From positions 186,001-250,000 of the forward strand of contig NZ_BSDC01000002.1 of NCBI RefSeq assembly GCF_030268045.1: DNA of 64,000 nt, given 5' to 3'. This document shows, in pieces, positions 40,760-51,593 of this stretch. Position 1 is the stretch's first letter, and each line of letters starts with the position of its first letter. This DNA is from Geothrix edaphica. GTDB taxonomy: Bacteria > Acidobacteriota > Holophagae > Holophagales > Holophagaceae. The position numbers and the translations under genes were made by a program. The notes beneath the pieces are model-generated. The model saw only the letters and a program-made list of their open reading frames with translations. It searched no databases and was not told the origin of the DNA.

Positions 40760-42898
40760 ATGCACACGACCACGGGATTCCTCCACGAGGAGCGGGCCTA
40801 CGGCCTGCTCGCCGCCGCGGGCCTGCGGGTGCCCCGCCACGGCTTCCTGGATGCGGGGCCCCTGCCCTTCGCGCCCGGCGAACCCATCGTCCTCAAGGGC
40901 ATCGCGGACCAGCTCTGGCACAAGTCCGACAAGGGGGCCGTCCACTTCGGACCCTTCGATGAGGCCGCCCTGAGGGCCGAGGCGGAGGCCATGCGCCAGC
41001 GGGTGGCGGAGCACCCCTGGATCGGCGGGCTGGTCTGCGAGAAGGTCGCCTTCAAGCGCCTGGGGGGCCTGCCGACCGAGGCCCTGGTCTCCCTCAAGCG
41101 CGATCCGGATGCGGGCTGGCTCGTGATCTGCGGCATCGGCGGCCTCCAGGCCGACGCCTGGGCCGTCCTGGCCCCGCCCCTGATCTGGCCCCTGGCCCTC
41201 TGCACCCCGGACCAGGCCCTCACGGATCTGCGCGACCACTGGCTGGGCCGCACCTGGCTGGGCCGCCAGCGCGGCACCGAGGCGCTCACGGAAGAACCGA
41301 AGCTGCTCGCCTTCCTCCAGGGCCTGTGGCGCGCCGCGGAAGGCCTGGAACGCGAAGGCGTCACCCTGCTCGAGCTCAATCCCGTGGTGCTCGACGGCGA
41401 GGGCCTGCCCACGGCCCTGGATGGCGTGGGCACCCTCGACGCCGCCGTGGCCGCGCCGCCGGCGGTGCCGGACCCGGCCTGGTACCGGGCCCTGGTGGCC
41501 CCGCGCGACCTCGTCATCGCCGGCGTGTCCAGCCGCGCAGGCACCGTGGGCCGCATCATCCTGGAGAACGCGCAGCGATCCACGCTGCCCGCAGGCGCCA
41601 TCCGCCTCATCAAGCCCGGCGCGACCGAGTTCCTGGGGCTTCCCTGCATCGAGTCCGTGGCGGACCTGGCCGCGGCCCCGACCGATCAGCTCATCGTCTC
41701 CCTCCCCGCACCCGTGACGCTCGAGGTGGTCGAACAGCTCTGCCGCCAGGGCGGCGGCGCCACCGTCGTCTATGTGGTGGCGGGGGGCCTGGGTGACGGC
41801 GCCGACACCGAGGGCCTCGGCCAGCGGCTCGTGGCCTGCCTTGAGGAACACCGCCGCGCCGGCAAGTGGACCCCGGCCCTGGTGGGCCCCAACGGCCTGG
41901 GCCTCTACAGCCCCGACCAGAACCTGAACACCCTCTTCATCCCCGACGAGAAGCTGCCCCTGCGCCCCCGCTCTGGCCACGCGGCCCTGGTGAGCCAGAG
42001 CGGCGCCTTCCTCATCACGCGCCTGAGCCGCCGCCCCGAGCTGGGCCTCCGCGCCGCCGTGGCCATCGGCAACCAGATGGACCTGCGCTGCTCGGACTTC
42101 CTGGCGGGCTTCGGCTCGGATCCCGCCGTGCAGGTGGTGGGCGCCTACCTGGAGGGCTTCGCCCCCGGGGACCTCAAGGCCACCGCCGAGGTGGCGGCGA
42201 AACTCCGCGCCACCGGCCGCCGCGTGCTGCTCTACAAGGGCGGGCGCAGCCAGGAGGGCATGGCCGCCGCCAGCAGCCACACGGGCGCCCTGGCCGGCGA
42301 TCACGCCCTGCAGGCCAGCGTGCTGCGCCGGGCGGGGGTGATGCTCGCCGAGCGCATCGAGGCCTTCGACGCCGCCCTCTCCTGGCTGGGCGCCTACGCC
42401 AAGGGCACGCCCCGCCGCGTGGCCATCCTGACCAATGCGGGCTTCGAGTCCGTGGCCTCGGCCGATCTGCTGGAGGGCCCCTTCCGGGGTTCGAGGCTCA
42501 CGGAGGCCGAAACCGCCGACCTGACGGCCACCATCGAAGCCCACGGCCTCACGGGCCTCGTGAGTCCCCGCCTGCCCCTGGACCTCACCCCCATGGCCGA
42601 CGAGGCCGCCTACCTGGCCGGCGCCCGCCTGCTGCTGGCCTCCGAGGCCGACGTGGTGGTGGTGGGCCTGGTACCCCTCACCCGCCGCCTGGGCACCGCG
42701 GATCCGGCGGCCTTCGGGCCCTTCGCGCGGGCCCTGGCCGCCCTCGCCTCGGGGAGCGGCAAGTGGCTGGGCGTGGCCGTGGAGGGCGGCGTCCTCTACG
42801 ACGCCTACCGCCAGGGTCTCCGGGAGGCCGGCCTGCCCGTCTTCCTCACCATGGAGGAGGCCCTGGAGGGGCTGCGGCTCATCGCCTCCGAAGTGTGA
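40760..42898 (+). CDS. ADP-forming acyl-CoA synthetase (single chain, beta-alpha order)
   Basis: 712 aa. Converts acyl-CoA, ADP and Pi to acid, CoA and ATP; next to iorAB the substrate is probably arylacetyl-CoA. The ATP-grasp domain comes first (about 1-225), then the CoA-binding Rossmann domain (about 235-375, IAGVSSRAGTVG) and the succinyl-CoA-ligase-like domains. The SSHTGALAGDHAL segment (about 508-520) is where the phosphohistidine of the alpha part is expected. The usual single-chain order is alpha then beta; here it is reversed. The start is 1 bp after iorB. Confidence 0.9.
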   Translation: MHTTTGFLHEERAYGLLAAAGLRVPRHGFLDAGPLPFAPGEPIVLKGIADQLWHKSDKGAVHFGPFDEAALRAEAEAMRQRVAEHPWIGGLVCEKVAFKRLGGLPTEALVSLKRDPDAGWLVICGIGGLQADAWAVLAPPLIWPLALCTPDQALTDLRDHWLGRTWLGRQRGTEALTEEPKLLAFLQGLWRAAEGLEREGVTLLELNPVVLDGEGLPTALDGVGTLDAAVAAPPAVPDPAWYRALVAPRDLVIAGVSSRAGTVGRIILENAQRSTLPAGAIRLIKPGATEFLGLPCIESVADLAAAPTDQLIVSLPAPVTLEVVEQLCRQGGGATVVYVVAGGLGDGADTEGLGQRLVACLEEHRRAGKWTPALVGPNGLGLYSPDQNLNTLFIPDEKLPLRPRSGHAALVSQSGAFLITRLSRRPELGLRAAVAIGNQMDLRCSDFLAGFGSDPAVQVVGAYLEGFAPGDLKATAEVAAKLRATGRRVLLYKGGRSQEGMAAASSHTGALAGDHALQASVLRRAGVMLAERIEAFDAALSWLGAYAKGTPRRVAILTNAGFESVASADLLEGPFRGSRLTEAETADLTATIEAHGLTGLVSPRLPLDLTPMADEAAYLAGARLLLASEADVVVVGLVPLTRRLGTADPAAFGPFARALAALASGSGKWLGVAVEGGVLYDAYRQGLREAGLPVFLTMEEALEGLRLIASEV

Positions 42899-42961
42899 TC
42901 CCCCGCATGGCAAGACCCGGGACTTGCGGTCAGACTCTATTTCGGACCTGAAAGGGCTGAA

Positions 42962-43729
42962 ATGTCCCGAATCCTCCCCCCCTGGCGCACCCTCCTGCCC
43001 GCCGAACACGGCAGCTGGTTCATGCTCGGGTTCCCGCTGGTGCTGGGTCTGCTGCTCCGCCCCAGCTTGGCGGGCCTCTGCCTGGGCCTGGCCGCACTGG
43101 CCTTCTTCCTCAGCCGTCCCTCGCTCCGGCGGGTGCTCACCGGCCAGCGGGATCCTCTCCAGATCCGCGCCCTGCTTCTCTTTGGGGTCCTCGCGGGCGA
43201 CTTCGGAGTACTCGCCCTCCTGATTTCAGGTCCCTGGTTCCTGATCCCCCTGGCCTGCGTGGCTCCCCTGGTGCTCCTCGCCCTGCGGGCCGACCTCCAG
43301 CGGGCCGTGCGCTCCCTGGCCGTGGAGCTGGCCGCCCAGGGCGCCTTCGCGGGCCTGGCCGCCGCCATCCTCGCGGCCGGTGGGGGCTCGCTACCGGAGG
43401 CCGGCCGGGCCTGGCTGCTGGTCACCCTGGTGGGCGGCGCCAACCTGGCCCACGTGCGGCGCCTCCTGGGCCATGCCCACAAGCTGGCCGAGGAGGAACT
43501 GCAGCGTCGGCGGATCCCCGTCCATGTCCTCCACCTGCTGCTGATCGGCGTCTCCGCCCTGCTGCTCGCCCCGCGGGGCCTCGCGGGGCTCCTCTGGACC
43601 GGCTGGACGGGTCTGCTCTACCTGCGGGCCCTGGTCCCCTACCGACCCCTGCCGGCCCGCACCCTGGGCTGGCGGGAGGGGGGCCTCAGCGTGCTAGGGC
43701 TCCTGCTCCTCTGGCGGGCCCTGCTCTGA
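42962..43729 (+). CDS. YwiC-like family membrane protein
   Basis: 255 aa, about seven hydrophobic segments. The N-terminal PAEHGSW motif (13-19) followed by a membrane helix is the hallmark of the YwiC-like family. In Bacillus ywiC lies beside narGHJI, and here it lies beside a nitrate-reductase-type molybdoenzyme operon, so a nitrogen-oxide role fits although none is proven. The ATG at 42962 follows AAAGGG. The next gene is an Rrf2 regulator on the same strand. Confidence 0.8.
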   Translation: MSRILPPWRTLLPAEHGSWFMLGFPLVLGLLLRPSLAGLCLGLAALAFFLSRPSLRRVLTGQRDPLQIRALLLFGVLAGDFGVLALLISGPWFLIPLACVAPLVLLALRADLQRAVRSLAVELAAQGAFAGLAAAILAAGGGSLPEAGRAWLLVTLVGGANLAHVRRLLGHAHKLAEEELQRRRIPVHVLHLLLIGVSALLLAPRGLAGLLWTGWTGLLYLRALVPYRPLPARTLGWREGGLSVLGLLLLWRALL

Positions 43730-43803
43730 CCGGAATCACATTTGGGGCAGGACTCCGGAATCTCTGAACATGCTCTGCAAATCGGAAGTAATATTCCGGA
43801 ATG
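43730..43803 (+). promoter_or_regulatory. Three CCGGAAT repeats upstream of the third Rrf2 gene
   Basis: CCGGAATC at 43730-43737 and 43755-43762 and CCGGAATG at 43796-43803. The last forms the palindrome ATTCCGGAAT (43793-43802) that covers the start codon. Probably an autoregulatory operator. Confidence 0.4.
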
Positions 43804-44247
43804 ATCTTCTCGACCGCCACCGGCTATGCCCTCCGAGCCCTCGCCGCCCTGCCCGAGGATGGGAGCTTCTGCCTGGCCAAGGACCTGTCGGCCCGCCTGG
43901 AGCTGCCCGGCCCCTACCTCGCCAAGATCCTCCAGGGCCTGGTGCAGGCCGAGATCCTCGAATCCGTGCGGGGCCCCAAGGGCGGGTTCCGCCTGCTGCG
44001 GCCCTCCCACCGGATCACCGTGGGCGAGGTCGTCATCGCCCTAGAGGGCCCGAACTCCATGGACGGCTGCATCATGGGCTTCCCCACCTGCGGCGGCGAC
44101 CACCCCTGCCCCCTGCACGAGGCCTGGGGCGCCGTGAAGGCCCAGGTGGCCACCTCCATGACCGAGGCCACCATCCGGGACCTGCAGCTCATGGACCTGC
44201 GGCACCAGAAGGAAGCTAAGGACCGCCCGCCCTGCGAAAGGCCCTGA
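43801..44247 (+). CDS. Rrf2-family transcription regulator (third copy)
   Basis: 148 aa winged-helix regulator that starts MIFSTATGYALRAL. Cys90, Cys97 and Cys103 give the same C-x6-C-x5-C spacing as the other two, so a bound iron-sulfur cluster and redox or NO sensing are likely. It is more distant in sequence from the two paralogues at 24-25 kb than they are from each other. It lies directly upstream of the molybdoenzyme operon and downstream of the YwiC-like gene, and is the natural candidate to regulate them. The ribosome-binding site is weak (GGAAG about 14 nt before the ATG). Confidence 0.87.
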   Translation: MIFSTATGYALRALAALPEDGSFCLAKDLSARLELPGPYLAKILQGLVQAEILESVRGPKGGFRLLRPSHRITVGEVVIALEGPNSMDGCIMGFPTCGGDHPCPLHEAWGAVKAQVATSMTEATIRDLQLMDLRHQKEAKDRPPCERP

Positions 44248-44348
44248 TCCGGCACACAGATCTCAAGCCTTGATGCGCCGTCCTTTTGTCTTAAATTAGG
44301 ACTCTCTGGTCCGTTTCGCCGTCCTCGTCTGTTCCTTGGAGCCCAGCC

Positions 44349-45461
44349 ATGAGCCCCTTCGCCGATCTCGACCTCGAAGCCCGGCCCCTGGTGGGGGCCA
44401 CCCTAGCCACCCTGGGGCTCTGCGGCCTGGTGGCCCTGGGCAGCCGGGGCGGTCGCTGGCTGGACCCGGCCCTCCTGGGCTACCTGCTGGCCACCCTCTT
44501 CGCCTGCTTCGGCGTGGCCTACCGCTACTTCTCCTGGATCGAGCGGCCCGCCACGCGGATGTATTTCAAGCACACGCTCCGCACGCTGCTGTCCCCCAGG
44601 GCCATCAAGGCGGTGCCCCGGATGGCCGTACTGGCGCTGGACCAGATCGTGCTCCAGCGCTTCATCGAGAAGCGCTCCCTCAAGCGCTGGGGCGCCCATG
44701 CGCTCCTGGCCTGGGGCTGCCTCCTGGGCTTCGCCGTGACCATCCCCCTGGTCTTCGGCTGGGTGCGCTTCACCAGCGAGGGCCTGGACGCCACCCGCTA
44801 CCAGGCCTGGGTGCTCGGCTTCCCGGCGGGCTCCTTCCCCCTCGACAGCTTCATCGCCTTCTGCAGCTTCCATGTCCTGGACCTGGCGGCGGTCATGGTC
44901 ATCGCCGGCTGCGTGCTGAGCCTCATCCGCCGCAAGCAGGACGAGGGCGACACCGCGACCCAGCGCTTCGACTTGGACCTGCTGCCCCTGGTGCTCCTCA
45001 TCGCCGTGAGCATGACCGGCCTGCTGCTCACCGCCTCGGAGAAGTGGCTCCAGGGTCGCAACTTCGCCACCCTGGCCTTCCTCCACGAGCTGACGGTCAT
45101 CCTCCTGCTGCTGGGCCTGCCCTTCGGCAAGCTCTTCCACGTGGTGCAGCGGCCCGCCCAGGTGGGCGTGACGATCTACAAGGCCGAGGGCGAAGCCGAG
45201 GGGCGCCAGGCCTGCAAGAGCTGCGGCACACCCTTCATCCGGGCCAACCAGCGCCGCGATCTGGAGGCCCTCTGGAAGGAGCTCGAGCTGGACGGGGCCC
45301 GGCACAGCGCGTCCGTCCACCACCTGGACCTCTGCCCCAGATGCAAGCGGCGGCTCGTGGCCAAGGCCCAGAGCACGCGGCTCCATGGCGCTTTCGATCC
45401 CTTCGCCACGATCCCCGTACTGGCGGAACCCATTTCCGATCCCATCAGCATGAAGTCCTGA
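44349..45461 (+). CDS. Membrane subunit of the molybdoenzyme complex (NarI/DsrM-like, with zinc-ribbon-like tail)
   Basis: 370 aa. About six hydrophobic segments (near 15-31, 42-58, 117-138, 165-190, 215-232 and 245-265) with histidines in HALLAWG, SFHVLD and FLHEL, and a final KLFHVV; these could bind b-type hemes as in NarI or DsrM. After residue 280 a soluble tail has CKSCG and CPRCK, a possible zinc ribbon or cluster. It is first in a five-gene operon and probably passes quinol electrons to the ferredoxin and catalytic subunits. Ribosome-binding site GGAG. Family name not certain. Confidence 0.75.
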   Translation: MSPFADLDLEARPLVGATLATLGLCGLVALGSRGGRWLDPALLGYLLATLFACFGVAYRYFSWIERPATRMYFKHTLRTLLSPRAIKAVPRMAVLALDQIVLQRFIEKRSLKRWGAHALLAWGCLLGFAVTIPLVFGWVRFTSEGLDATRYQAWVLGFPAGSFPLDSFIAFCSFHVLDLAAVMVIAGCVLSLIRRKQDEGDTATQRFDLDLLPLVLLIAVSMTGLLLTASEKWLQGRNFATLAFLHELTVILLLLGLPFGKLFHVVQRPAQVGVTIYKAEGEAEGRQACKSCGTPFIRANQRRDLEALWKELELDGARHSASVHHLDLCPRCKRRLVAKAQSTRLHGAFDPFATIPVLAEPISDPISMKS

Positions 45462-45470
45462 GAGGTCCCC

Positions 45471-47731
<2,261 letters not shown>

Positions 47732-47732
<1 letters not shown>

Positions 47733-48313
47733 TGGTGCCCCAGGACTACGGCTTTTTTATCGACCCCCAGCGCTGCATCGGCTGCCGCTCCTGCGTGGGC
47801 GCCTGTGCCGAGTGCGGCACCCACCGCGGCCGGTCCATGATCCACCTGGACGAGATGGACCGCTTCGACAGCCCCCAGACGGTACCCACCGTCTGCATGC
47901 ACTGCGAGGATCCCATCTGCGCCCAGGTGTGCCCCTCGGACGCCATCAAGCGCAGCGAGGACGGCGTGGTGCACGCCGCCCAGAAGCCGCGCTGCATCGG
48001 CTGCCAGAACTGCGAGCTGAGCTGCCCCTTCGGCGTGCCCATCGTGTTCTCGGGCCTGGAGCAGATGCTGAAGTGCGACCTCTGCTACGACCGCACCTCC
48101 GTGGGCCACAAGCCCATGTGCGCCACGGTCTGTCCCAGCCAGGCCCTGCTTTTCGTCCGCAAGGACGAGGTGGCCAACTTGCGCCACAACAAGCCCCTGC
48201 GCGACTTCCTCATCGGCAGCGTGCGGGTGAAGACCAAGAACGCCATCATGGTGCCCGATCCGGACACGCCCCTGCACCTGGACGCGGCCCTTCTCATCGA
48301 CGGAGGCCTCTGA
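47732..48313 (+). CDS. Four-cluster [4Fe-4S] ferredoxin subunit
   Basis: 193 aa with sixteen cluster cysteines in four sets, beginning CIGCRSCVGAC, then CMHCEDPICAQVC, CIGCQNCELSC and CDLCYD...CATVC. This is the layout of NrfC/DmsB/PsrB-type electron-transfer subunits. The start overlaps the catalytic subunit's stop by one base and its own stop overlaps the Rieske gene (TGATG), so the three are coupled. It should carry electrons between the membrane subunit and the molybdenum site. No Tat signal, matching a cytoplasmic location. Confidence 0.93.
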
Positions 48314-48873
48314 TGACCTGGTGGCGCCGCGCCTTCCCCCTGGAACTGGCCGAGGAGGGCCACTTCTCCCGCCGCGAGTTCGCCCGCTTCCTGGCGGTGG
48401 TAAGCGCCGGGTTCACCACCGGCATCGGCTTCCTCTGGCTGCGGAAGAAGCCCCTGGAGGGCGCCTCCGACCCCGAGGCCAGGCACGCGGAACTGCCCGT
48501 GGCCCTGGGCCTGGCCACGGAGCTGCAACCCGGCCAGAGCCGCCTCTTCAAGTTCCGCGACGCGCATGACGCCTGCATCCTCCTGCGCACCCCCAAGGGT
48601 GAGCTGCGGGCCTACCGCCAGACCTGCACCCACCTGGGCTGCGCCGTGCGCTATGCCGGCGAGCGCCTGGAGTGCCCCTGCCACCGGGGCTTCTTTGAAC
48701 CGGATCGCGGCTTCCCCGTGCAGGGCCCGCCCAGCCGGCCGCTCGCCGCCATCGCCCTGGAGGTCCGCCCCGACGGCAGCCTCTGGGCTGTGGGCGAGCT
48801 GCCCAAGCCCACCCTGGAAAACCTGGATCACCGCGCGGCCTGCCCCCGCGACAAGAGCGAGGTGACCGCATGA
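48313..48873 (+). CDS. Rieske [2Fe-2S] protein with Tat-like membrane anchor
   Basis: 186 aa. An N-terminal SRREFARFLAVVSAGFTTG (19-37) looks like a Tat signal or anchor; with it the Rieske domain would face the periplasm. The cluster ligands are CTHLGC (about 102-107) and CPCHRG (about 119-124). A Rieske protein is not usual in NarGHI or Nas complexes, and here it points to a quinol-oxidising side branch. The start overlaps the ferredoxin subunit's stop (TGATG); the stop overlaps the next start (ATGA). Confidence 0.9.
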   Translation: MTWWRRAFPLELAEEGHFSRREFARFLAVVSAGFTTGIGFLWLRKKPLEGASDPEARHAELPVALGLATELQPGQSRLFKFRDAHDACILLRTPKGELRAYRQTCTHLGCAVRYAGERLECPCHRGFFEPDRGFPVQGPPSRPLAAIALEVRPDGSLWAVGELPKPTLENLDHRAACPRDKSEVTA

Positions 48874-49085
48874 ACACGCCCCGCGTCCGCATCTCCCCCG
48901 CCGCCCTGGGCGTCATCCTGGTGCTGCTGGTGATCCAGCTCTACCTCTTCGAGACCGTGCTGGGCGCCGTCCTCGACGGCCAGCGCAGCGTCCTCCCCGG
49001 CGCCTTCTTCGTCTCCCTGGCCCTCAGCGCCATCGCGCTCTTCCTCGCCTTCAGGAGCACCGTGGAGTACGGGCCGAAGGAGTAG
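48870..49085 (+). CDS. Small membrane protein, last gene of the molybdoenzyme operon
   Basis: 71 aa with two hydrophobic segments (about 11-29 and 41-60) and a short charged tail. It overlaps the Rieske gene's stop by ATGA (48870-48873), so it is translated with the complex and is probably an accessory or assembly subunit. No family recognised. Confidence 0.78.
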   Translation: MNTPRVRISPAALGVILVLLVIQLYLFETVLGAVLDGQRSVLPGAFFVSLALSAIALFLAFRSTVEYGPKE

Positions 49086-49124
49086 ATATCGGCCAAGGAT
49101 CAATGGCGGGAAGGCCGACAAAAT

Positions 49125-49229
49125 ACTCACGCAGAGGGGCGCAGAGGGAACGGAGAACACAGAGAGGACGGGCCATCCGGGGCGCCTTCCTCTGCATCCT
49201 CCGCCTTCTCTGCGACCCTCCGCGTGAGT
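49125..49229. repeat. Long imperfect inverted repeat (REP/MITE-like)
   Basis: Begins ACTCACGCAGAGG at 49125 and ends CCTCCGCGTGAGT at 49229; the two arms of roughly 45 nt are imperfectly complementary and rich in CGCAGAG. It fills the gap between two convergent operons (ends 49085 and 49270). Similar CGCAGAG/CTCTGCG palindromes are dispersed in many bacterial genomes. It may also act as a transcription stop for both operons. Confidence 0.65.
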
Positions 49230-49269
49230 GGTTTCTTCAATCCTGCTCTGCCGGATGAAAGATGCAGCC

Positions 49270-50412
49270 TCACTCCGCCGGGGGCAGCTCCTGGGCCGGG
49301 TTGGCGTCCTTCATGAAGACGGGCCAGCAGGCCAGATGGCCAAGGCCCAGCTGGAGGAGGATGCCGCCCAGCTCGGCGGGGCCGAAGACGGGGCCCAGGC
49401 CGTGGAGCACAGGCGGCATGATCTGGAGGTAGAGATCCAGCCAGCGGCCCGCCAGCAGGATGGCGCAGGTGGCCAGCAACACGATCTCGCTGGTCTTGGC
49501 CCGGCGCTGGAGCAGCAGCACGAAGGGCAGGCCGAAGTTCAGGATCAGGTTCAGGTAGAAGAGGGGCATCCAGCGGCCCTGCAACAGCAGGCGCATGGGG
49601 CCGGTCTCCTCGGGCAGGTTGGCGTACCAGATGAGCAGGAACTGGCTGAGGAAGATATAGGCCCAGAAGCAGCTGAAGGCGAAGAGCAGCTTGCCCAGAT
49701 CGTGGTTCTGGGCCTTCGACACCGCCGGGAGCAGGCCCACGCGGCGCAGCACGATGGCGCTGATGGTGACGATGGCGATGCCCTGGAGGAACATGCCCGA
49801 GAACCCGTAGATGGCCAGGATGGTGCTGGACCACACCGGCTCCAGCGACATCAGCCAGTCGAAGTTGGCCAGGGAGAAGGTGAGGCCGAAGACCAGGATG
49901 AAGGGGGCCGCGCCTTTCCCCTGCTGCGTGAGTCGCCGCCCCACCCAGATCCAGGCCGCGAAGATGAGCGCCACCCGGCCGAAGAAGAAGGGCAGGTTCA
50001 GCCAGCCCAGGCGGCCATGCAGCGCCTCGTGGGAGGCGGCATCCGGCCGGGCCCAGGGGTAGAGCACCGAGGCCCCGAAGGCCAGCAGGAGCATGAGGGC
50101 CCCTGCCACGGGCAGGAGCGCCGGCATGGCCCGGTGGGCCTTGAGGATGGGATCGCTCCAGCGGGCCCCGGTGATGGACTGGATGGCCAGGAGGAAGAGG
50201 CCCCCCAGGCCTACGCAGGCCAGGTTGAAGGCCGTGAGCAGCAGGTTGCCCCAGCCCCGCTCCGCCTGGAGCACGAGACCCAGGCCCAGCAATCCGATGC
50301 CGAGCAGCACGAAGGCCCAGGCGCCGCCCCGGAGGCGCTCGCCGATGTCGGCCAGGGTGGGGATGCCGGATTTCGTGAGATCCCGGGCGGGAACGGTGAA
50401 GGTCTCGCTCAT
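49270..50412 (-). CDS. actF: Alternative complex III subunit ActF (quinol-binding membrane subunit)
   Basis: 380 aa, about ten transmembrane segments, no cofactor motif. It resembles the ActF/NrfD-like membrane subunit that holds a quinol site in alternative complex III, a functional replacement for cytochrome bc1. It is last in the operon and starts by ATGA overlap with the ActD-ActE fusion gene. The conserved MSLEPVW-SST and an SQFLLIWYANLPEE segment fit this family. Confidence 0.9.
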   Translation of the reverse strand: MSETFTVPARDLTKSGIPTLADIGERLRGGAWAFVLLGIGLLGLGLVLQAERGWGNLLLTAFNLACVGLGGLFLLAIQSITGARWSDPILKAHRAMPALLPVAGALMLLLAFGASVLYPWARPDAASHEALHGRLGWLNLPFFFGRVALIFAAWIWVGRRLTQQGKGAAPFILVFGLTFSLANFDWLMSLEPVWSSTILAIYGFSGMFLQGIAIVTISAIVLRRVGLLPAVSKAQNHDLGKLLFAFSCFWAYIFLSQFLLIWYANLPEETGPMRLLLQGRWMPLFYLNLILNFGLPFVLLLQRRAKTSEIVLLATCAILLAGRWLDLYLQIMPPVLHGLGPVFGPAELGGILLQLGLGHLACWPVFMKDANPAQELPPAE

Positions 50413-51593
50413 GGCTGGGCTCCCGTGGCTTGGGCGGGCGCAGCGGCCGGCTTCGCGGCCTTCTGCAGCTCCCGGATGTAGAGCACCACCTGCCAGCGGT
50501 CCTCGCGGCTGAGGAGGTCGCCGTAGCCCTTCATCTTCGTGGGACCGCCGAAGGTGGCGATGTGGAAGAGGCGACCGTCTGGCATGTCCCGCACCACGGG
50601 GGAGACGAGCACCGTGGGCGCGAAGGCCCCCCGCGCGACGATCACGCTGCCGTTGTTGTCGCCCTCCCGCCCATGGCAGGTGGCGCAGACCCGCTCGAAA
50701 ACGAGCTTGCCGCGGTTGAAGCGGGCCTGGGTCGGCTGGTAGGGGTTCTGCAGCTCGCGGCCCGCCCGCTCCGCCTCGGCCTTGCCGGGCCCGAAGGCCA
50801 GGGGCGGCTCGCCGCGGCGCGACAGGGTGTCCGGAGGCGGCGCCTGCAGCACCTTCCCGCCGGGAAGCACGCCGCTGGCGTCAAAAGCCTGGGCCGAGAG
50901 CGGCACACCCATGCCGCCGTCCCAGGTCAGGTTCCGGCGCTGGAAGTCGCGGTTGAGGATTGGCACCAGGGCGAGAAGCAGGAAGGCGGGCAGGCAGGCC
51001 AACAGAAGAGCCCCCACGCCCGCGGGGCGGTCCCAGAAGGAGCCGCCGCGCTGGAAGCGGTCCTCCACCAGCAAGCTGGATTCCAGGGCGCCCAGGTCCG
51101 CCAGCTCGCGGGCCACGGCAGGGAACTGGATATCGGCGGCCAGCTCCGCCGCCAGGACGAAGCGGTCGTCGTTGGCGCCCGGATGAAGGTCGGGGACGCG
51201 GAGGCGGGGGCGCATGCGGGCGGCCACGAAGAAGCTCGCCACCACGCCCAGGCCCGCCAGCAGCACCGTCAGTTCGAAGGCCACGGGGATGAAGGCGGGG
51301 ATGGCCAGGAGGGGCTTCCCGCCCGTGATCAGGGGGTAGTCGACGGCAGAGGTCCAGATCTGGAGGCCTGCGGCGATGGCAAGGCCCAGGGCCGCGAAGG
51401 CCAGGCAGGCGCGGGACAGCCGCGAGGGGCGCAGGCCCATGGCCTCGTCCATGCCGTGCACCGGGAAGGGCGTGTAGGTATCCAGCACGCGATGCCCGGC
51501 GGTTCGCAGATGGTTCACCGCGTGCAGGAGCTGCTCCGGGTCCGCGAAGGAGGCCCGGAAGCGGCTGCGATGGAGGTGCTCAGTGCTCGACAT
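50409..51593 (-). CDS. Alternative complex III ActD-ActE fusion (DUF3341 plus monoheme cytochrome c)
   Basis: 394 aa. Residues 1-190 match ActD (DUF3341): a small soluble domain with [14 protein letters not shown] followed by two transmembrane helices (about 63-82 and 95-120). Another helix (about 196-213) leads to a monoheme cytochrome c domain (about 280-385) with the single CATCH, the part that is ActE in other bacteria. The two are separate genes in Rhodothermus and Flavobacterium. It overlaps actF (ATGA) and starts 14 bp inside the 3' end of actC. Confidence 0.9.
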   Translation of the reverse strand: MSSTEHLHRSRFRASFADPEQLLHAVNHLRTAGHRVLDTYTPFPVHGMDEAMGLRPSRLSRACLAFAALGLAIAAGLQIWTSAVDYPLITGGKPLLAIPAFIPVAFELTVLLAGLGVVASFFVAARMRPRLRVPDLHPGANDDRFVLAAELAADIQFPAVARELADLGALESSLLVEDRFQRGGSFWDRPAGVGALLLACLPAFLLLALVPILNRDFQRRNLTWDGGMGVPLSAQAFDASGVLPGGKVLQAPPPDTLSRRGEPPLAFGPGKAEAERAGRELQNPYQPTQARFNRGKLVFERVCATCHGREGDNNGSVIVARGAFAPTVLVSPVVRDMPDGRLFHIATFGGPTKMKGYGDLLSREDRWQVVLYIRELQKAAKPAAAPAQATGAQP

